Shown here: one piece after another, positions 1 to 7,086 of the stretch | How the letters are laid out: the number at the start of each line of letters is the position of its first letter | Numbering within the stretch: position 1 is the stretch's first letter | DNA from: a virus | Reading direction: 5' to 3' (one strand) | DNA: 39,377 nt | IMG/VR virus record: IMGVR_UViG_3300006853_000031 | Span: 1 to 39,377 of that record | Position numbers and translations under genes: made by a program | The notes under the pieces: model-generated | Told to the model about the DNA's origin: nothing | Databases searched by the model: none | Seen by the model: only the letters and a program-made list of their open reading frames with translations

Positions 1-1
1 T

Positions 2-469
2 AAGCCAAAGGGCGCGCTCGCGCCGGCTACCGCTGGGGATCTGTACGGGGTTAGCGCGGCCTTGCGCGCACAGTCGTACTATCTCGGGTTCGGTGCCACC
101 CGCACCGAGCAGATCGCCAATCATTACAAGGCGCTCTCCGCCGCCGTCCACGCTCAGTATGTCGCCCTAAACGAGCCCATGCCCGGCTCGGCCGCCACGT
201 TCAAGACGGTCGTCGGCAAAGTTCTCGGCTCGATCGTACCCCTCAAGGCTTCGACCCTGCACCGGGGCGACCGTGGACCCGAGGTTAAGGCCTGGCAGAT
301 GGTGCTTAACCAGCTCGGCGCACACCTTGCGTGCGACGGCATCTTCGGTCCCGCAACCGAGACCGCCACGGTTCTCTTCCAGGGCGAGCACGGGCTGACG
401 CTCGACGGCCTGGTCGGAAATAAGACGCGGGCCGCCGCCAGCGCGGCATTGAAGCGGGTGAAACCATGA
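2..469 (+). CDS. Lysin C-terminal part with peptidoglycan-binding domain (5' partial)
   Basis: The reading frame is open to the left edge (first whole codon at base 2), so the N-terminal part, presumably including the catalytic domain, lies outside the window. The visible 155 residues begin with a helical stretch around the motif RAQSYYLGFG, a segment I associate with phage and bacterial cell-wall hydrolases. They end in a PG_binding_1 domain at about residues 88-150 of the visible part, with the hallmark pieces LHRGDRGPEVKAWQ, CDGIFGPATE, FQ and DGLVGNKT. Such domains anchor endolysins to peptidoglycan in the periplasm. The gene overlaps the next, membrane-protein gene by ATGA, giving a lysin-holin order. 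A second lysin with a related C-terminal domain lies at 38046-38948. The binding domain is certain; the enzymatic type is unknown because it is cut off. Confidence 0.8.
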   Translation, partial: KPKGALAPATAGDLYGVSAALRAQSYYLGFGATRTEQIANHYKALSAAVHAQYVALNEPMPGSAATFKTVVGKVLGSIVPLKASTLHRGDRGPEVKAWQMVLNQLGAHLACDGIFGPATETATVLFQGEHGLTLDGLVGNKTRAAASAALKRVKP

Positions 470-774
470 AGCACAAGCTAAAAAAGTCTCTCAGGCGCGC
501 TCTCCCCTACCTCTGGTACGGCTTTCTCGCCTTCGGGTTCGTCTTCACGACGGCAAGTATCGTCGTCAAAGACAACCCCACCCTGCTCGACGTCTTCCTC
601 GGCTTCGTTTGGGGGTCGGTGCTCACCCTTGAGTTCGCCGGCTACTTCCATCGCCGCGACCTAAACACCGCGATCGGCATAATCAACGCATACGCCGCGC
701 TTGCCGCGTTTGCACTCGAGCAAAACCGCGGTGTCGAGCCGGAACCGGACTTAGATCCGGCCGAGATGCACTGA
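466..774 (+). CDS. Two-helix membrane protein, holin-like
   Basis: 102 residues. A strongly basic N-terminus (MKHKLKKSLRR) precedes two hydrophobic segments, at about residues 13-33 (LPYLWYGFLAFGFVFTTASI) and 41-60 (VFLGFVWGSVLTLEFAGYF), a possible weak third around 68-83, and an acidic tail (EPEPDLDPAEMH). Size, two helices, charged ends and position directly after a lysin (ATGA overlap at 466-469) fit a class II-type holin or other lysis membrane protein. No family signature is recognised, so the role rests on topology and context. The start is fixed by the overlap with the lysin stop. A holin would permeabilise the inner membrane at the end of infection. Confidence 0.6.
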   Translation: MKHKLKKSLRRALPYLWYGFLAFGFVFTTASIVVKDNPTLLDVFLGFVWGSVLTLEFAGYFHRRDLNTAIGIINAYAALAAFALEQNRGVEPEPDLDPAEMH

Positions 775-782
775 GGCTGGTC

Positions 783-875
783 GTGTTCGACGTCGGTCTG
801 GCTATTGCCCTGATCGTATTTGCCATGTGGGCCGTCTGGTTCATGTGCAACCGCGACTATCATGACCACGGTTGA
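783..875 (+). CDS. 30-residue single-helix membrane peptide
   Basis: A GTG start at 783 follows GAGG at about 6-nt spacing and opens a 30-residue frame. Almost all of it is one transmembrane helix (GLAIALIVFAMWAVWFMC), followed by a short polar, His/Asp-rich tail. It begins 8 nt after the holin-like gene and overlaps the next micro-gene by 14 nt. Helix plus ribosome-binding site plus tight packing argue for a real gene. It could be a lysis regulator (antiholin-like), a minimal spanin partner or an unrelated membrane peptide. No homologue is recognised. Confidence 0.5.
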   Translation: MFDVGLAIALIVFAMWAVWFMCNRDYHDHG

Positions 876-975
876 TTCCAGCGTGGACCTATTCTGGGTA
901 TTGCTTGGCTGGTTGCTTGCCGCCCTATTCGTTTTTGGCTGGGGTGACGAAGATTTGAACGGAAAGGACAAATGA
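862..975 (+). CDS. 37-residue single-helix membrane peptide
   Basis: An ATG at 862 lies inside the preceding micro-gene in another frame, and the stop overlaps the next ATG (972) by ATGA. The product has a short polar N-terminus (MTTVDSSVD), one aromatic-rich helix (LFWVLLGWLLAALFVFGW) and a charged tail (GDEDLNGKDK). No Shine-Dalgarno precedes the ATG, so translation probably depends on coupling to the 783-875 gene. The nested pair of tiny membrane peptides behind a lysin and a holin-like gene resembles compact lysis cassettes, but the sequence does not prove that role. Confidence 0.5.
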   Translation: MTTVDSSVDLFWVLLGWLLAALFVFGWGDEDLNGKDK

Positions 976-1361
976 AACGCTATCAATACAGGGATTGGCT
1001 GGTCGAGAACGAAAACGGCACCGTGCGCGCGGTCGGACCCAACGGAGTGGCACTTTATAGTGATGATGCGGGCGTGTGGATCGACCACGAGGTCCCGAGT
1101 AGCGAGTTCGAGGATACATTCGTCCTCGAAAGGGTGGCCATGCCGACCGAATGGTTCGTCGCCGCCCTCCGCGCCAACGGTTACAAGGTAACGCCGCCAC
1201 GCAAGCCTGATTTCGGCGGCATCTCGATCGTCGATCCGCCCGTTCCGGTGGTCAAAACCCGCCAGGAGCTTATTCAGGACGCCGGTAAGTACCTTGCATC
1301 CCAAGATCCACTGCTCCCAACCAAGCGTCCCCGCAGTAAGACCAAGACGAGGAAGTCGTAA
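972..1361 (+). CDS. Hypothetical protein, 129 aa
   Basis: Function not recognised. The product is soluble. The first 75 residues look mixed alpha/beta (MKRYQYRDWLVENENGTVRA and an acidic DDAGVWIDHEVPSSEFEDTF stretch). The C-terminal 15 residues are very basic (TKRPRSKTKTRKS), which may contact nucleic acid. It is joined to its neighbours by ATGA at 972-975 and by TAATG at 1359-1363, so it belongs to one translationally coupled string. There is no signal peptide or membrane segment. Confidence 0.6.
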   Translation: MKRYQYRDWLVENENGTVRAVGPNGVALYSDDAGVWIDHEVPSSEFEDTFVLERVAMPTEWFVAALRANGYKVTPPRKPDFGGISIVDPPVPVVKTRQELIQDAGKYLASQDPLLPTKRPRSKTKTRKS

Positions 1362-1582
1362 TGGCCGATCGGACCTCGGCGGCGTTGTTTGGGCTCATGT
1401 TCGACGAGCTCGCCAAGCATTGTGAAGAATCCTGGGTTGTCGATCTCGCACAGAGTCTTTGGGATGAGACCTGGAAGTACGATTTCAACCAGTATCAAAT
1501 GTACTGTGATGATTCTCTGATAAAGCTCGGCTTTGCAAGCCGCGACAAATCAGGAGTCGTCTATCGGAGATACAAGAAATGA
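1361..1582 (+). CDS. Hypothetical protein, 73 aa
   Basis: A small soluble protein with no recognised family. The start at 1361 shares its A with the upstream TAA (TAATG). The stop overlaps the next ATG (ATGA at 1579-1582). The sequence is rich in aromatic and acidic residues (FDELAKHCEESW, WDETWKYDFNQYQMY) and ends in a basic patch (YRRYKK). The double overlap is the main evidence that it is translated. Confidence 0.55.
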   Translation: MADRTSAALFGLMFDELAKHCEESWVVDLAQSLWDETWKYDFNQYQMYCDDSLIKLGFASRDKSGVVYRRYKK

Positions 1583-1989
1583 TCGGCCTCAAAGACTACG
1601 ACCCGAAGGGTACGCCAGAGCAGGAAGCCGCTTTCGAAGAGTGGTACCTAAAACCCGAGGCGTCGGAAGGCTTCTGCCGTAAGACCGCCTTCATCCGTGG
1701 GTGGGAAGCCGCCGTGTTCGAGATGGGCCGCGAGCTAGACCGCCTACGTGCCGATAATAGGGCCCTTCGCGACGTAGCCCGTATGCCCGCCATCGGCGAT
1801 ACAAACGAATGGGAGGGCTTTATGGACGCCCTGGCGGCCGAGATTGAAGCCTTCGGGGCTGAGACCGCTGCGCTACACTACGCCTCGGCGGTGGCCAACT
1901 GGGATGAAGCAATGCGCCAGCGTGATCTGGCCGTGGCAAAGAACGACGGGTCCACCGATGTTGAAATCGACGTCGAAATCGAAGGGTGA
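1579..1989 (+). CDS. Hypothetical protein, 136 aa, predicted helical
   Basis: No family recognised. The middle is a predicted amphipathic helix or short coiled coil (FEMGRELDRLRADNRALRDV, about residues 49-68). A second helical region follows (EGFMDALAAEIEAFGAETAA), and the C-terminus is acidic (STDVEIDVEIEG). The start overlaps the upstream stop by ATGA. A helical, acidic, phage-sized product would suit a regulator or virion accessory protein, but nothing decides it. Confidence 0.55.
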   Translation: MIGLKDYDPKGTPEQEAAFEEWYLKPEASEGFCRKTAFIRGWEAAVFEMGRELDRLRADNRALRDVARMPAIGDTNEWEGFMDALAAEIEAFGAETAALHYASAVANWDEAMRQRDLAVAKNDGSTDVEIDVEIEG

Positions 1990-2041
1990 CCTTCCGCCGT
2001 TAAGGTTTCGGGCCCCGGGGGCCTGCAAGATCAAACGCGAG

Positions 2042-2827
2042 ATGAATTTGGGTCACGGCCCCTGGATTGATCTACACATCGACCAGGGCAGGGAGTACGA
2101 ATTCTTCCCCTGCAGTTCGCGACCCGGGTACAGCGGTTACTTACCGGGCGAGTGGGTCTTCGTTGGGGTAGGAATTGAATACGCATCCTCTAGGGTCTTA
2201 GCCGGCGAAGTCCCCCGTATCCACGCCGAACTCGTCGACCTAATGGGTGCCAAGCCCCCGCAGCGGGGCGTCTGCGAGATCTGCGGTAGCCGCGACCGCG
2301 TCGAGTCGGGTCCTTGGATCTGCGACGTCTACGTCGACCTTAATATCACCGACGCCAATCTCTGCTTCAACTGCGCCAATTATGAGCCGGTTGGGGTAAC
2401 GGGGCCAAAGGTGCGGGACGCCCGGCTTACCTCCAAAGAGTCCGCAAAGCGCAGCAAGCAAGCCAAGAAGGTGGCCAAGCTTAAGGAGTTCGGGTTCTTG
2501 GCCATGGTCGAGAAGCCCGTTACCATCGGCTTTGCCCGGCTCGGGGTTACATACGTGATCAAGCCCGGCGATTTTGTCGAGTTCCGTCGGACGGACAACG
2601 GGACCGGGTGGCAAATCCACAATGTTCCAAAGCACGATTCTAGATGGCGGCTGGACATCGTCACCATGACCGACCCGGCCTGTATCCTGTGGATGCACAA
2701 GGAGCTACGACGGATTAGGCGCCTTACGCGCGAAGCGGAGGCCCTGACGCAGGTTAAAGCCGTTACCAAGCTCAAGACGGAACAGCAAAACCGGTTTAAG
2801 TACATTTTCGACGAGTTGGAGGATTGA
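2042..2827 (+). CDS. Zinc-ribbon-containing hypothetical protein, 261 aa
   Basis: Five cysteines are placed like a zinc ribbon: C78-x2-C81 (CEIC) and C108-x2-C111 (CFNC), with C94 between. The rest is soluble, with a basic helical C-terminus (LWMHKELRRIRRLTREAEAL). The frame is open further upstream to about 1844, but that part overlaps the 1579-1989 gene in another frame and has an odd Arg/Pro/Thr-rich composition, so I place the start at ATG 2042 (MNLGHGPWIDLH). A 52-nt gap then separates it from the gene before; this gap holds only a short GC palindrome (GGCCCCGGGGGCC). A nucleic-acid-related role is a guess from the zinc ribbon and basic tail. Confidence 0.6.
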   Translation: MNLGHGPWIDLHIDQGREYEFFPCSSRPGYSGYLPGEWVFVGVGIEYASSRVLAGEVPRIHAELVDLMGAKPPQRGVCEICGSRDRVESGPWICDVYVDLNITDANLCFNCANYEPVGVTGPKVRDARLTSKESAKRSKQAKKVAKLKEFGFLAMVEKPVTIGFARLGVTYVIKPGDFVEFRRTDNGTGWQIHNVPKHDSRWRLDIVTMTDPACILWMHKELRRIRRLTREAEALTQVKAVTKLKTEQQNRFKYIFDELED

Positions 2828-2830
2828 AGG

Positions 2831-3412
2831 ATGAGCAATTGGCATGCCGATTTGAGGGCCGTACCGACACGAAATGGGCGACTTGGCGATCATGTATGGG
2901 TGTTTGAATCGCCAGACTACCATTCAGTGCGTGTTTACACGCCGGCCGATGCCGACGACCGGCCCTTGGTCGATGAATCTGCCGCCAGAGGCATGCTGGC
3001 TCTATACCTTGGCGAGGCCAGTATGTGCCTGGTTCCGAAGGGGTGTTTGATCGAATCAATCAATCGCAACATCGACGCCCGGTACGTTATTGTGCGGCAA
3101 TGTTCTTACGAACGTGCCAAGACGATGACCAAGATGGACAAATACATCGGTCAAATCGTAGCTACGTCTGTCGAACTACCCAAGCAAGACCCGTACGCCG
3201 GCTCGCGCGACTCCGATTACATTCCTTTGGACAGGGCAAACAAAGCTCTTAGTTATGTGGTCTGCGCGGTTCAATTTCTAGATCGATCCGTAACCGGTAA
3301 TAATGCCAATGCTCCGGTCGCCCCGCCCGGGGAAAGCCTGCGCGATTGTGCCCGCGAGATCCGTAAACTTCTCCCCGAACTCGAGCGACTTTGCGCCCGG
3401 GTGGATAAATGA
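2831..3412 (+). CDS. Hypothetical protein, 193 aa
   Basis: Function not recognised. A good ribosome-binding site (GGAGG about 9 nt upstream) supports ATG 2831. The N-terminal half looks beta-rich (GDHVWVFESPDYHSVRVYTP). The C-terminal third is helical and charged (SLRDCAREIRKLLPELERL). No membrane segment or signal is present. The gene ends in an ATGA overlap with the next one. Confidence 0.55.
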   Translation: MSNWHADLRAVPTRNGRLGDHVWVFESPDYHSVRVYTPADADDRPLVDESAARGMLALYLGEASMCLVPKGCLIESINRNIDARYVIVRQCSYERAKTMTKMDKYIGQIVATSVELPKQDPYAGSRDSDYIPLDRANKALSYVVCAVQFLDRSVTGNNANAPVAPPGESLRDCAREIRKLLPELERLCARVDK

Positions 3413-3645
3413 GCGTCCAGGAACCCTACAAGCGCTACATCGTCTTCGCCTACAGCCAATACTATCCGGGCGGTGGTCTGAGCGACATCGTAAACAATTC
3501 CGATACGCTCGAAGAGGCCTTCGACGCCGCACGGCAGGCCCAACGGACCGATGATTACGTTGAGATCTTCGACTGCTTTGAACGCAGTTCGGTTGACTGG
3601 GAGATGGTCGACGGGCTACCGAAGATGCGCGGATACGACCGATGA
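3409..3645 (+). CDS. Hypothetical protein, 78 aa
   Basis: A small acidic protein of the type YKRYIVFAYSQYYPGGGLSDI followed by SDTLEEAFDAARQ and YVEIFDCFER. The beta-strand, helix, beta-strand order resembles small phage proteins of unknown function that carry a short alpha/beta fold. It overlaps both neighbours by ATGA (3409-3412 and 3642-3645), directly before the SLOG-family gene, so the two are probably made together. Confidence 0.55.
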   Translation: MSVQEPYKRYIVFAYSQYYPGGGLSDIVNNSDTLEEAFDAARQAQRTDDYVEIFDCFERSSVDWEMVDGLPKMRGYDR

Positions 3646-4049
3646 GGGTGATCGTTTGTGGAGGTCGTGACTGGCCGGACGTTTCGTCGGTGGTATTCGA
3701 GCTCGAACGCCTTGCATTCAATTACGCATACGCGCTCATAATCGTCCACGGCGCCTGCCCAACGGGCGTGGATAAGCACGCAAGCGATTGGGTAAAGAAG
3801 ATTACCGCCGAGCGGCGAAACAACCGGCTCATTCCCGTCGTCAAAGAGGAACCCCATCCCGCCGATTGGGCGACCCACGGTCGTAAGGCCGGCCCAATCC
3901 GTAATCAAGCGATGGCCGACGCGGGTGCCGACCTATGCTTGGCCTTTTGGGATGGCACCTCGAAGGGCACCCAGGACATGTTTACCCGCGCAGTTAGATC
4001 CGGCATCCCGGTCAAGATATTTCCATACAAGTTGCCCAGAACCGCGTAA
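3642..4049 (+). CDS. SLOG-family (DUF2493/YspA-like) nucleotide-binding protein
   Basis: 135 residues with the full motif set of the DUF2493 branch of the SLOG superfamily (Rossmann-like, related to LOG and DprA folds). These are an N-terminal strand and VCGGRDW (residues 5-11), VHGACPTGVD (35-44), AGPIRNQAM (83-91) and the glycine turn GTSKGTQDM (105-113). SLOG proteins bind nucleotides or nucleotide-derived signals; many sit in conflict or stress systems, and phage copies are common but uncharacterised. The gene is translationally coupled to the 78-residue gene upstream and meets the - strand lipoprotein gene tail to tail 16 nt later. A role in nucleotide signalling or counter-defence is inference only. 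Confidence 0.85.
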   Translation: MRVIVCGGRDWPDVSSVVFELERLAFNYAYALIIVHGACPTGVDKHASDWVKKITAERRNNRLIPVVKEEPHPADWATHGRKAGPIRNQAMADAGADLCLAFWDGTSKGTQDMFTRAVRSGIPVKIFPYKLPRTA

Positions 4050-4064
4050 GCGCCGCCTCGTCCT

Positions 4065-4517
4065 CTATCCGGGGACGCATATGGCCTTGTAAGTGCCGTA
4101 TGCGCGATGACAAATATATCCGGTTTCGCAATCGCCGTCTTCGTGACAGCGTTTGCCGGCCCCGGCTCGGGCGCCTTCTTGTAGGGAATTGCCCATTGTC
4201 TCAAATGGATTTTCGGTTCGGGGTGCGTAAGAACGGCTTGAGCCGGTGTACCCGTAGGGTGCTCTCCCACAACCGACCGTAATGGACCACCAGGTCACCG
4301 GCCCGGGTAATAGGTCTCCGAAGATGCCGCCGCTGTGCTGGTCCTCGTTTATGACGTAGTAGGGGCCGTTGCAGACCTCGCCGGCTTCGGCCAGGCAGGC
4401 GCCACGGTCCGTTTTGCATTTGACCCTATATCCGGATCCCCCCTCTGGGGTGGATATCCGCGATGTGCCGCCGCAGGCGACCAAAACCAGCGAAATCAGG
4501 CAAACAGCAAGTTTCAT
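4065..4517 (-). CDS. Cysteine-rich secreted lipoprotein (cargo gene)
   Basis: From ATG 4517 the product has 150 residues and begins with a lipoprotein signal (MKLAVCLISLVLVACGG, lipobox LVAC with lipidated Cys15). ATG 4535 would add six residues; the frame runs open to 4793, but an N-terminus before the signal makes no sense. The mature part has a C34...C41...C49-NGPYYVIN section like small envelope lipoproteins. It ends in a disulfide-type motif C124HEDGDC130ETGYIC136...C147, the 'C..D.DC..G..C' pattern abundant in myxobacterial secreted proteins. It is the only - strand gene in the left 20 kb and ends 16 nt from the SLOG gene. It looks like host-derived cargo (surface modification or superinfection exclusion possible). 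No convincing promoter was found upstream. Confidence 0.7.
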   Translation of the reverse strand: MKLAVCLISLVLVACGGTSRISTPEGGSGYRVKCKTDRGACLAEAGEVCNGPYYVINEDQHSGGIFGDLLPGPVTWWSITVGCGRAPYGYTGSSRSYAPRTENPFETMGNSLQEGARAGAGKRCHEDGDCETGYICHRAYGTYKAICVPG

Positions 4518-4617
4518 TCCATTACGCTTAATCATCGGCTTGGGCTTGTCTAGGGAACCCACGCTTGCCGGCATGGTCCCATAGGTCCAAAGTCCGCTCT
4601 GGCTGTAATCCACAAGA

Positions 4618-4860
4618 TTGCAGTCGCAATACGTGCCTGAGACGGATTTCGTCGAACTTACGCTATCCCGGCCCTGCCGAGCCTTTCGGGTAAAGGAAAA
4701 AACCCACCTCAACGACCACCCACCCCACACGGTGAAGGTCGGAATGGGCGGCTGTGTCGCAATCCGCAGGGATCCAAACGGCGGTTTCGACATCCACGGC
4801 GAGGACGGACAGTCCTACTGGGTAGCAGACGCGAACATTCAATGGGGAAAGAAGGCGTGA
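4618..4860 (+). CDS. Hypothetical protein, about 80 aa
   Basis: Small soluble protein, probably one beta-rich domain (HTVKVGMGGCVAIRRD, GGFDIHGEDGQSYWVA). The first possible start is TTG 4618; GTG 4633 (VPETDFVEL) is an alternative, and neither has a clear ribosome-binding site, so the N-terminus is uncertain. It is the first gene of the string leading to the portal and is divergent from the lipoprotein gene across about 100 nt. Those 100 nt show no good promoter in either direction. Confidence 0.5.
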   Translation: MQSQYVPETDFVELTLSRPCRAFRVKEKTHLNDHPPHTVKVGMGGCVAIRRDPNGGFDIHGEDGQSYWVADANIQWGKKA

Positions 4861-5078
4861 GTGACGTAGAAGTCTCGCAGATCGATGCGCTGCTTAAGGT
4901 GGCTAAGAAGCACCGATACCGCGTCGGAAGCGTACATGTAGGCCCATCTGGCGTAACCCTTGAGGGGTTGGTGCCGCTGGCGCCCGATGTCGAAGAAACC
5001 GACCTAGTCGAACGCGATGCCGACCGCCGTCGCCAAGCCGAGAAAGCGGGTGAAGATCGCCGCTTGCTTAACCTATGA
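4842..5078 (+). CDS. Hypothetical protein upstream of portal, 73-78 aa
   Basis: Two starts are possible. ATG 4842 lies inside the previous gene. GTG 4857 overlaps the previous stop as GTGA and follows a purine run (GGGGAAAGAAGG), so I find GTG 4857 at least as likely. The product starts VSDVEVSQIDALLKVAKKH, has a short beta section and ends in a charged helix (ERDADRRRQAEKAGEDRR). It overlaps the portal gene by ATGA at 5075-5078. Small genes here often encode terminase small subunits or head accessory proteins, but no signature is visible. Confidence 0.5.
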   Translation: MGKEGVSDVEVSQIDALLKVAKKHRYRVGSVHVGPSGVTLEGLVPLAPDVEETDLVERDADRRRQAEKAGEDRRLLNL

Positions 5079-7072
5079 GAGACCAAGCAAGCTGGGATAA
5101 GAGTTCGGTTAAATGGTGGCTTGAGGAAGATCCCGCGGATTCGCTGTGGTCCACCCTCAAGCGTATCCGAGACCGTCAATCGTGGAGACTACGCTCGGAC
5201 GACCTTTCGCTGCGTCTATACGCCGATTGTAAGTACGTTGGCTACCGCAGCAACGACGGTACCTACGAAAGCGAAGACATTCTCCAGTCGCGCCAGGGCG
5301 AAAATGTCATTCGTGCGATCGTCCGCACCCTGCATTCCAAGGTATGCCGGCACCGTCCGCGCCCAGTAATTCTTACGGATGGTGCATCGTGGACGGAGAA
5401 GCATCGCGCCGAGCTCCTAGATATTTGGGTAAATGGTAAGCTTGCTGAGATTCGGGCCGATTGGGACATCTTCCCAATGGCGATCCTACAGGCCCTTATC
5501 CTTGGCACGGGGATTGTAAGGTCATATGGCGACCCCGAAAAGGGCGCCTGGCTTGAAGTAATTCCAGCCTACGAAGTTTTCGTGGACGATGGCGATGCTC
5601 GTTATGGCACGCCCCGTTCGATTTACTTCGTCCGTGTGGTCGACCGCGATGTGCTCGCCGCAACATTTCCAGATGCCGAAGAGATAATCCTCAAGGCCGA
5701 CCCGGCCAGTGCCCAGAAGGAATGGGGCGACGCACTTGGTCGATGGGATGACGATCTGGACAATAATCGCATTCTTTGCGTCGAAGCGATCCACCTCCCA
5801 TCGAGCAAAAATTCCGATGACGGCGACCGTACGATGGCAGTACAGGGTGGCGTCATCTTCCGCGAGAAGTGGAAGCGTGATCATTTCCCATGTGCCTTTA
5901 TCCATGGCGAGCGCCGGCCGATGGGGTTCTGGGGTATCGGTATAGGCGAAGACCTTGCCGGCGCGCAGCTCGAGCACAACCGCACGATTGCATCCCGCCA
6001 AGAGATGATCCGACTTCTGTCGGTGCCGTTCTGGTTGGTTGAGCGCGGTTCCAAGGTAGTTAAGTCTCATATCTCGAACCTGATCGGCCGCATCGTCGAG
6101 TATTCGGGTAACAAACCCGAGCTCGTCACACCCCAGGCAGTTCCCGCAGAGTTGTGGCGCCATGCGGAGACAGTCAAGAAGGGCATGTTTGAAGCCCGCG
6201 GCGTCTCCCAGCTAACCGCACAGGCAATCAAGCCCGCCGGCCTTAATTCCGGTCGCGCCCTTCGTACCTACACCGACCTTGAGTCCGAACTCCTGGTCGA
6301 TCTCATCCGTAGCTACGAGCGACTGGTTCTCGACTGTGCCCATCTGCTCATCGAAGAGCAAGAGGAGCTGGGCAAGGAATATGCCGACCAGGCCGTAACC
6401 GTCATCGGACGCGGCAAAATCGATCGGATTTCGTGGAAGGACGCCAATATGCCGTCCGACTCGTTCCGTATCCAGATCGTCCCCGCATCCTCGCTTTCGG
6501 CGACGGTGTCGGGTCGCATCGAAGACATCTTCGACCTGCGGGACCTGGGCGCGATCACGGATCCCGAAGAAATCCGCGACCTGCTCGATCTGCCCGACCT
6601 TAAGCGCCACAAGCGTAAGTCGATGGCACATCGCGAGCTACTCGAAATGGTCATCGAGAAGAAGATCCTCGGCGAGGGTATATGGGTACAGCCCGAGCCC
6701 TTCTGGGACCTTGAGCTCGCCATGAAGCTTGGTCTGCAGAACCTACTCGAGGCGCAGCTTTACGAAGATGCCCCGTCCGACCGCCTTGAGCTACTCGCCG
6801 AATGGACGGCGATGTGTGAAAAGATGATTCGGGACCCATACGGCACGACCGAGGCCAATACGGGCCAGCTACCCCCGCCGGAAGCGGTACCACCGGCCCT
6901 CCCTCCTGGACCCGAAGCAATGGCCCCAGGCGGCGCCCTAATGCCGCCCGAGGCACTCCCGGGCATGCCACCCCAACCACTTCCCACCGACGTCCTAGCC
7001 GGCACCGGGGCGCCCCCCGTGGCCCCCGCAGGTCCTCCAACACTACCCCCCAATCCAACCGGGTTGGGTTGA
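5075..7072 (+). CDS. Portal protein
   Basis: 665 residues, the right size for a podovirus-type portal. Recognisable features are the N-terminal wing helices with aromatic and charged residues (residues 1-130), the GTGIVRSYGDPEKGAWLEV segment (144-162) that resembles portal 'tolG' strands, and the conserved core GFWGIGIGEDLAGAQLEHNR (284-303). After the core comes the clip/stem helix RGVSQLTAQAIKPAGLNSG (375-393) followed by ALRTYTDLESELL. The last 60 residues (about 605-665) are Pro/Gly/Ala-rich and probably disordered. The portal forms the dodecameric ring at the capsid vertex through which DNA is packaged and ejected. It is followed by scaffold and capsid genes, the usual order. The terminase gene that normally precedes it is not in the window. 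Confidence 0.9.
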   Translation: MRDQASWDKSSVKWWLEEDPADSLWSTLKRIRDRQSWRLRSDDLSLRLYADCKYVGYRSNDGTYESEDILQSRQGENVIRAIVRTLHSKVCRHRPRPVILTDGASWTEKHRAELLDIWVNGKLAEIRADWDIFPMAILQALILGTGIVRSYGDPEKGAWLEVIPAYEVFVDDGDARYGTPRSIYFVRVVDRDVLAATFPDAEEIILKADPASAQKEWGDALGRWDDDLDNNRILCVEAIHLPSSKNSDDGDRTMAVQGGVIFREKWKRDHFPCAFIHGERRPMGFWGIGIGEDLAGAQLEHNRTIASRQEMIRLLSVPFWLVERGSKVVKSHISNLIGRIVEYSGNKPELVTPQAVPAELWRHAETVKKGMFEARGVSQLTAQAIKPAGLNSGRALRTYTDLESELLVDLIRSYERLVLDCAHLLIEEQEELGKEYADQAVTVIGRGKIDRISWKDANMPSDSFRIQIVPASSLSATVSGRIEDIFDLRDLGAITDPEEIRDLLDLPDLKRHKRKSMAHRELLEMVIEKKILGEGIWVQPEPFWDLELAMKLGLQNLLEAQLYEDAPSDRLELLAEWTAMCEKMIRDPYGTTEANTGQLPPPEAVPPALPPGPEAMAPGGALMPPEALPGMPPQPLPTDVLAGTGAPPVAPAGPPTLPPNPTGLG

Positions 7073-7086
7073 TCCAGTAGAACCAT

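Noticed and set aside
642-1304. 220-residue - strand frame over the small left-end genes
   Set aside because: Composition (Ser/Arg/His-rich, no fold pattern) and antisense position over overlapping + strand genes with start-stop coupling.
1844-2041. N-terminal extension of the zinc-ribbon gene
   Set aside because: It lies over the previous gene in another frame and encodes an unlikely Arg/Pro/Thr-rich sequence.
1990-2041. GGCCCCGGGGGCC palindrome as a terminator
   Set aside because: No loop and no U tract; likely chance in GC-rich DNA.
4518-4793. N-terminal extension of the lipoprotein
   Set aside because: A lipoprotein signal must be N-terminal; the extension overlaps the + strand gene at 4618-4860.
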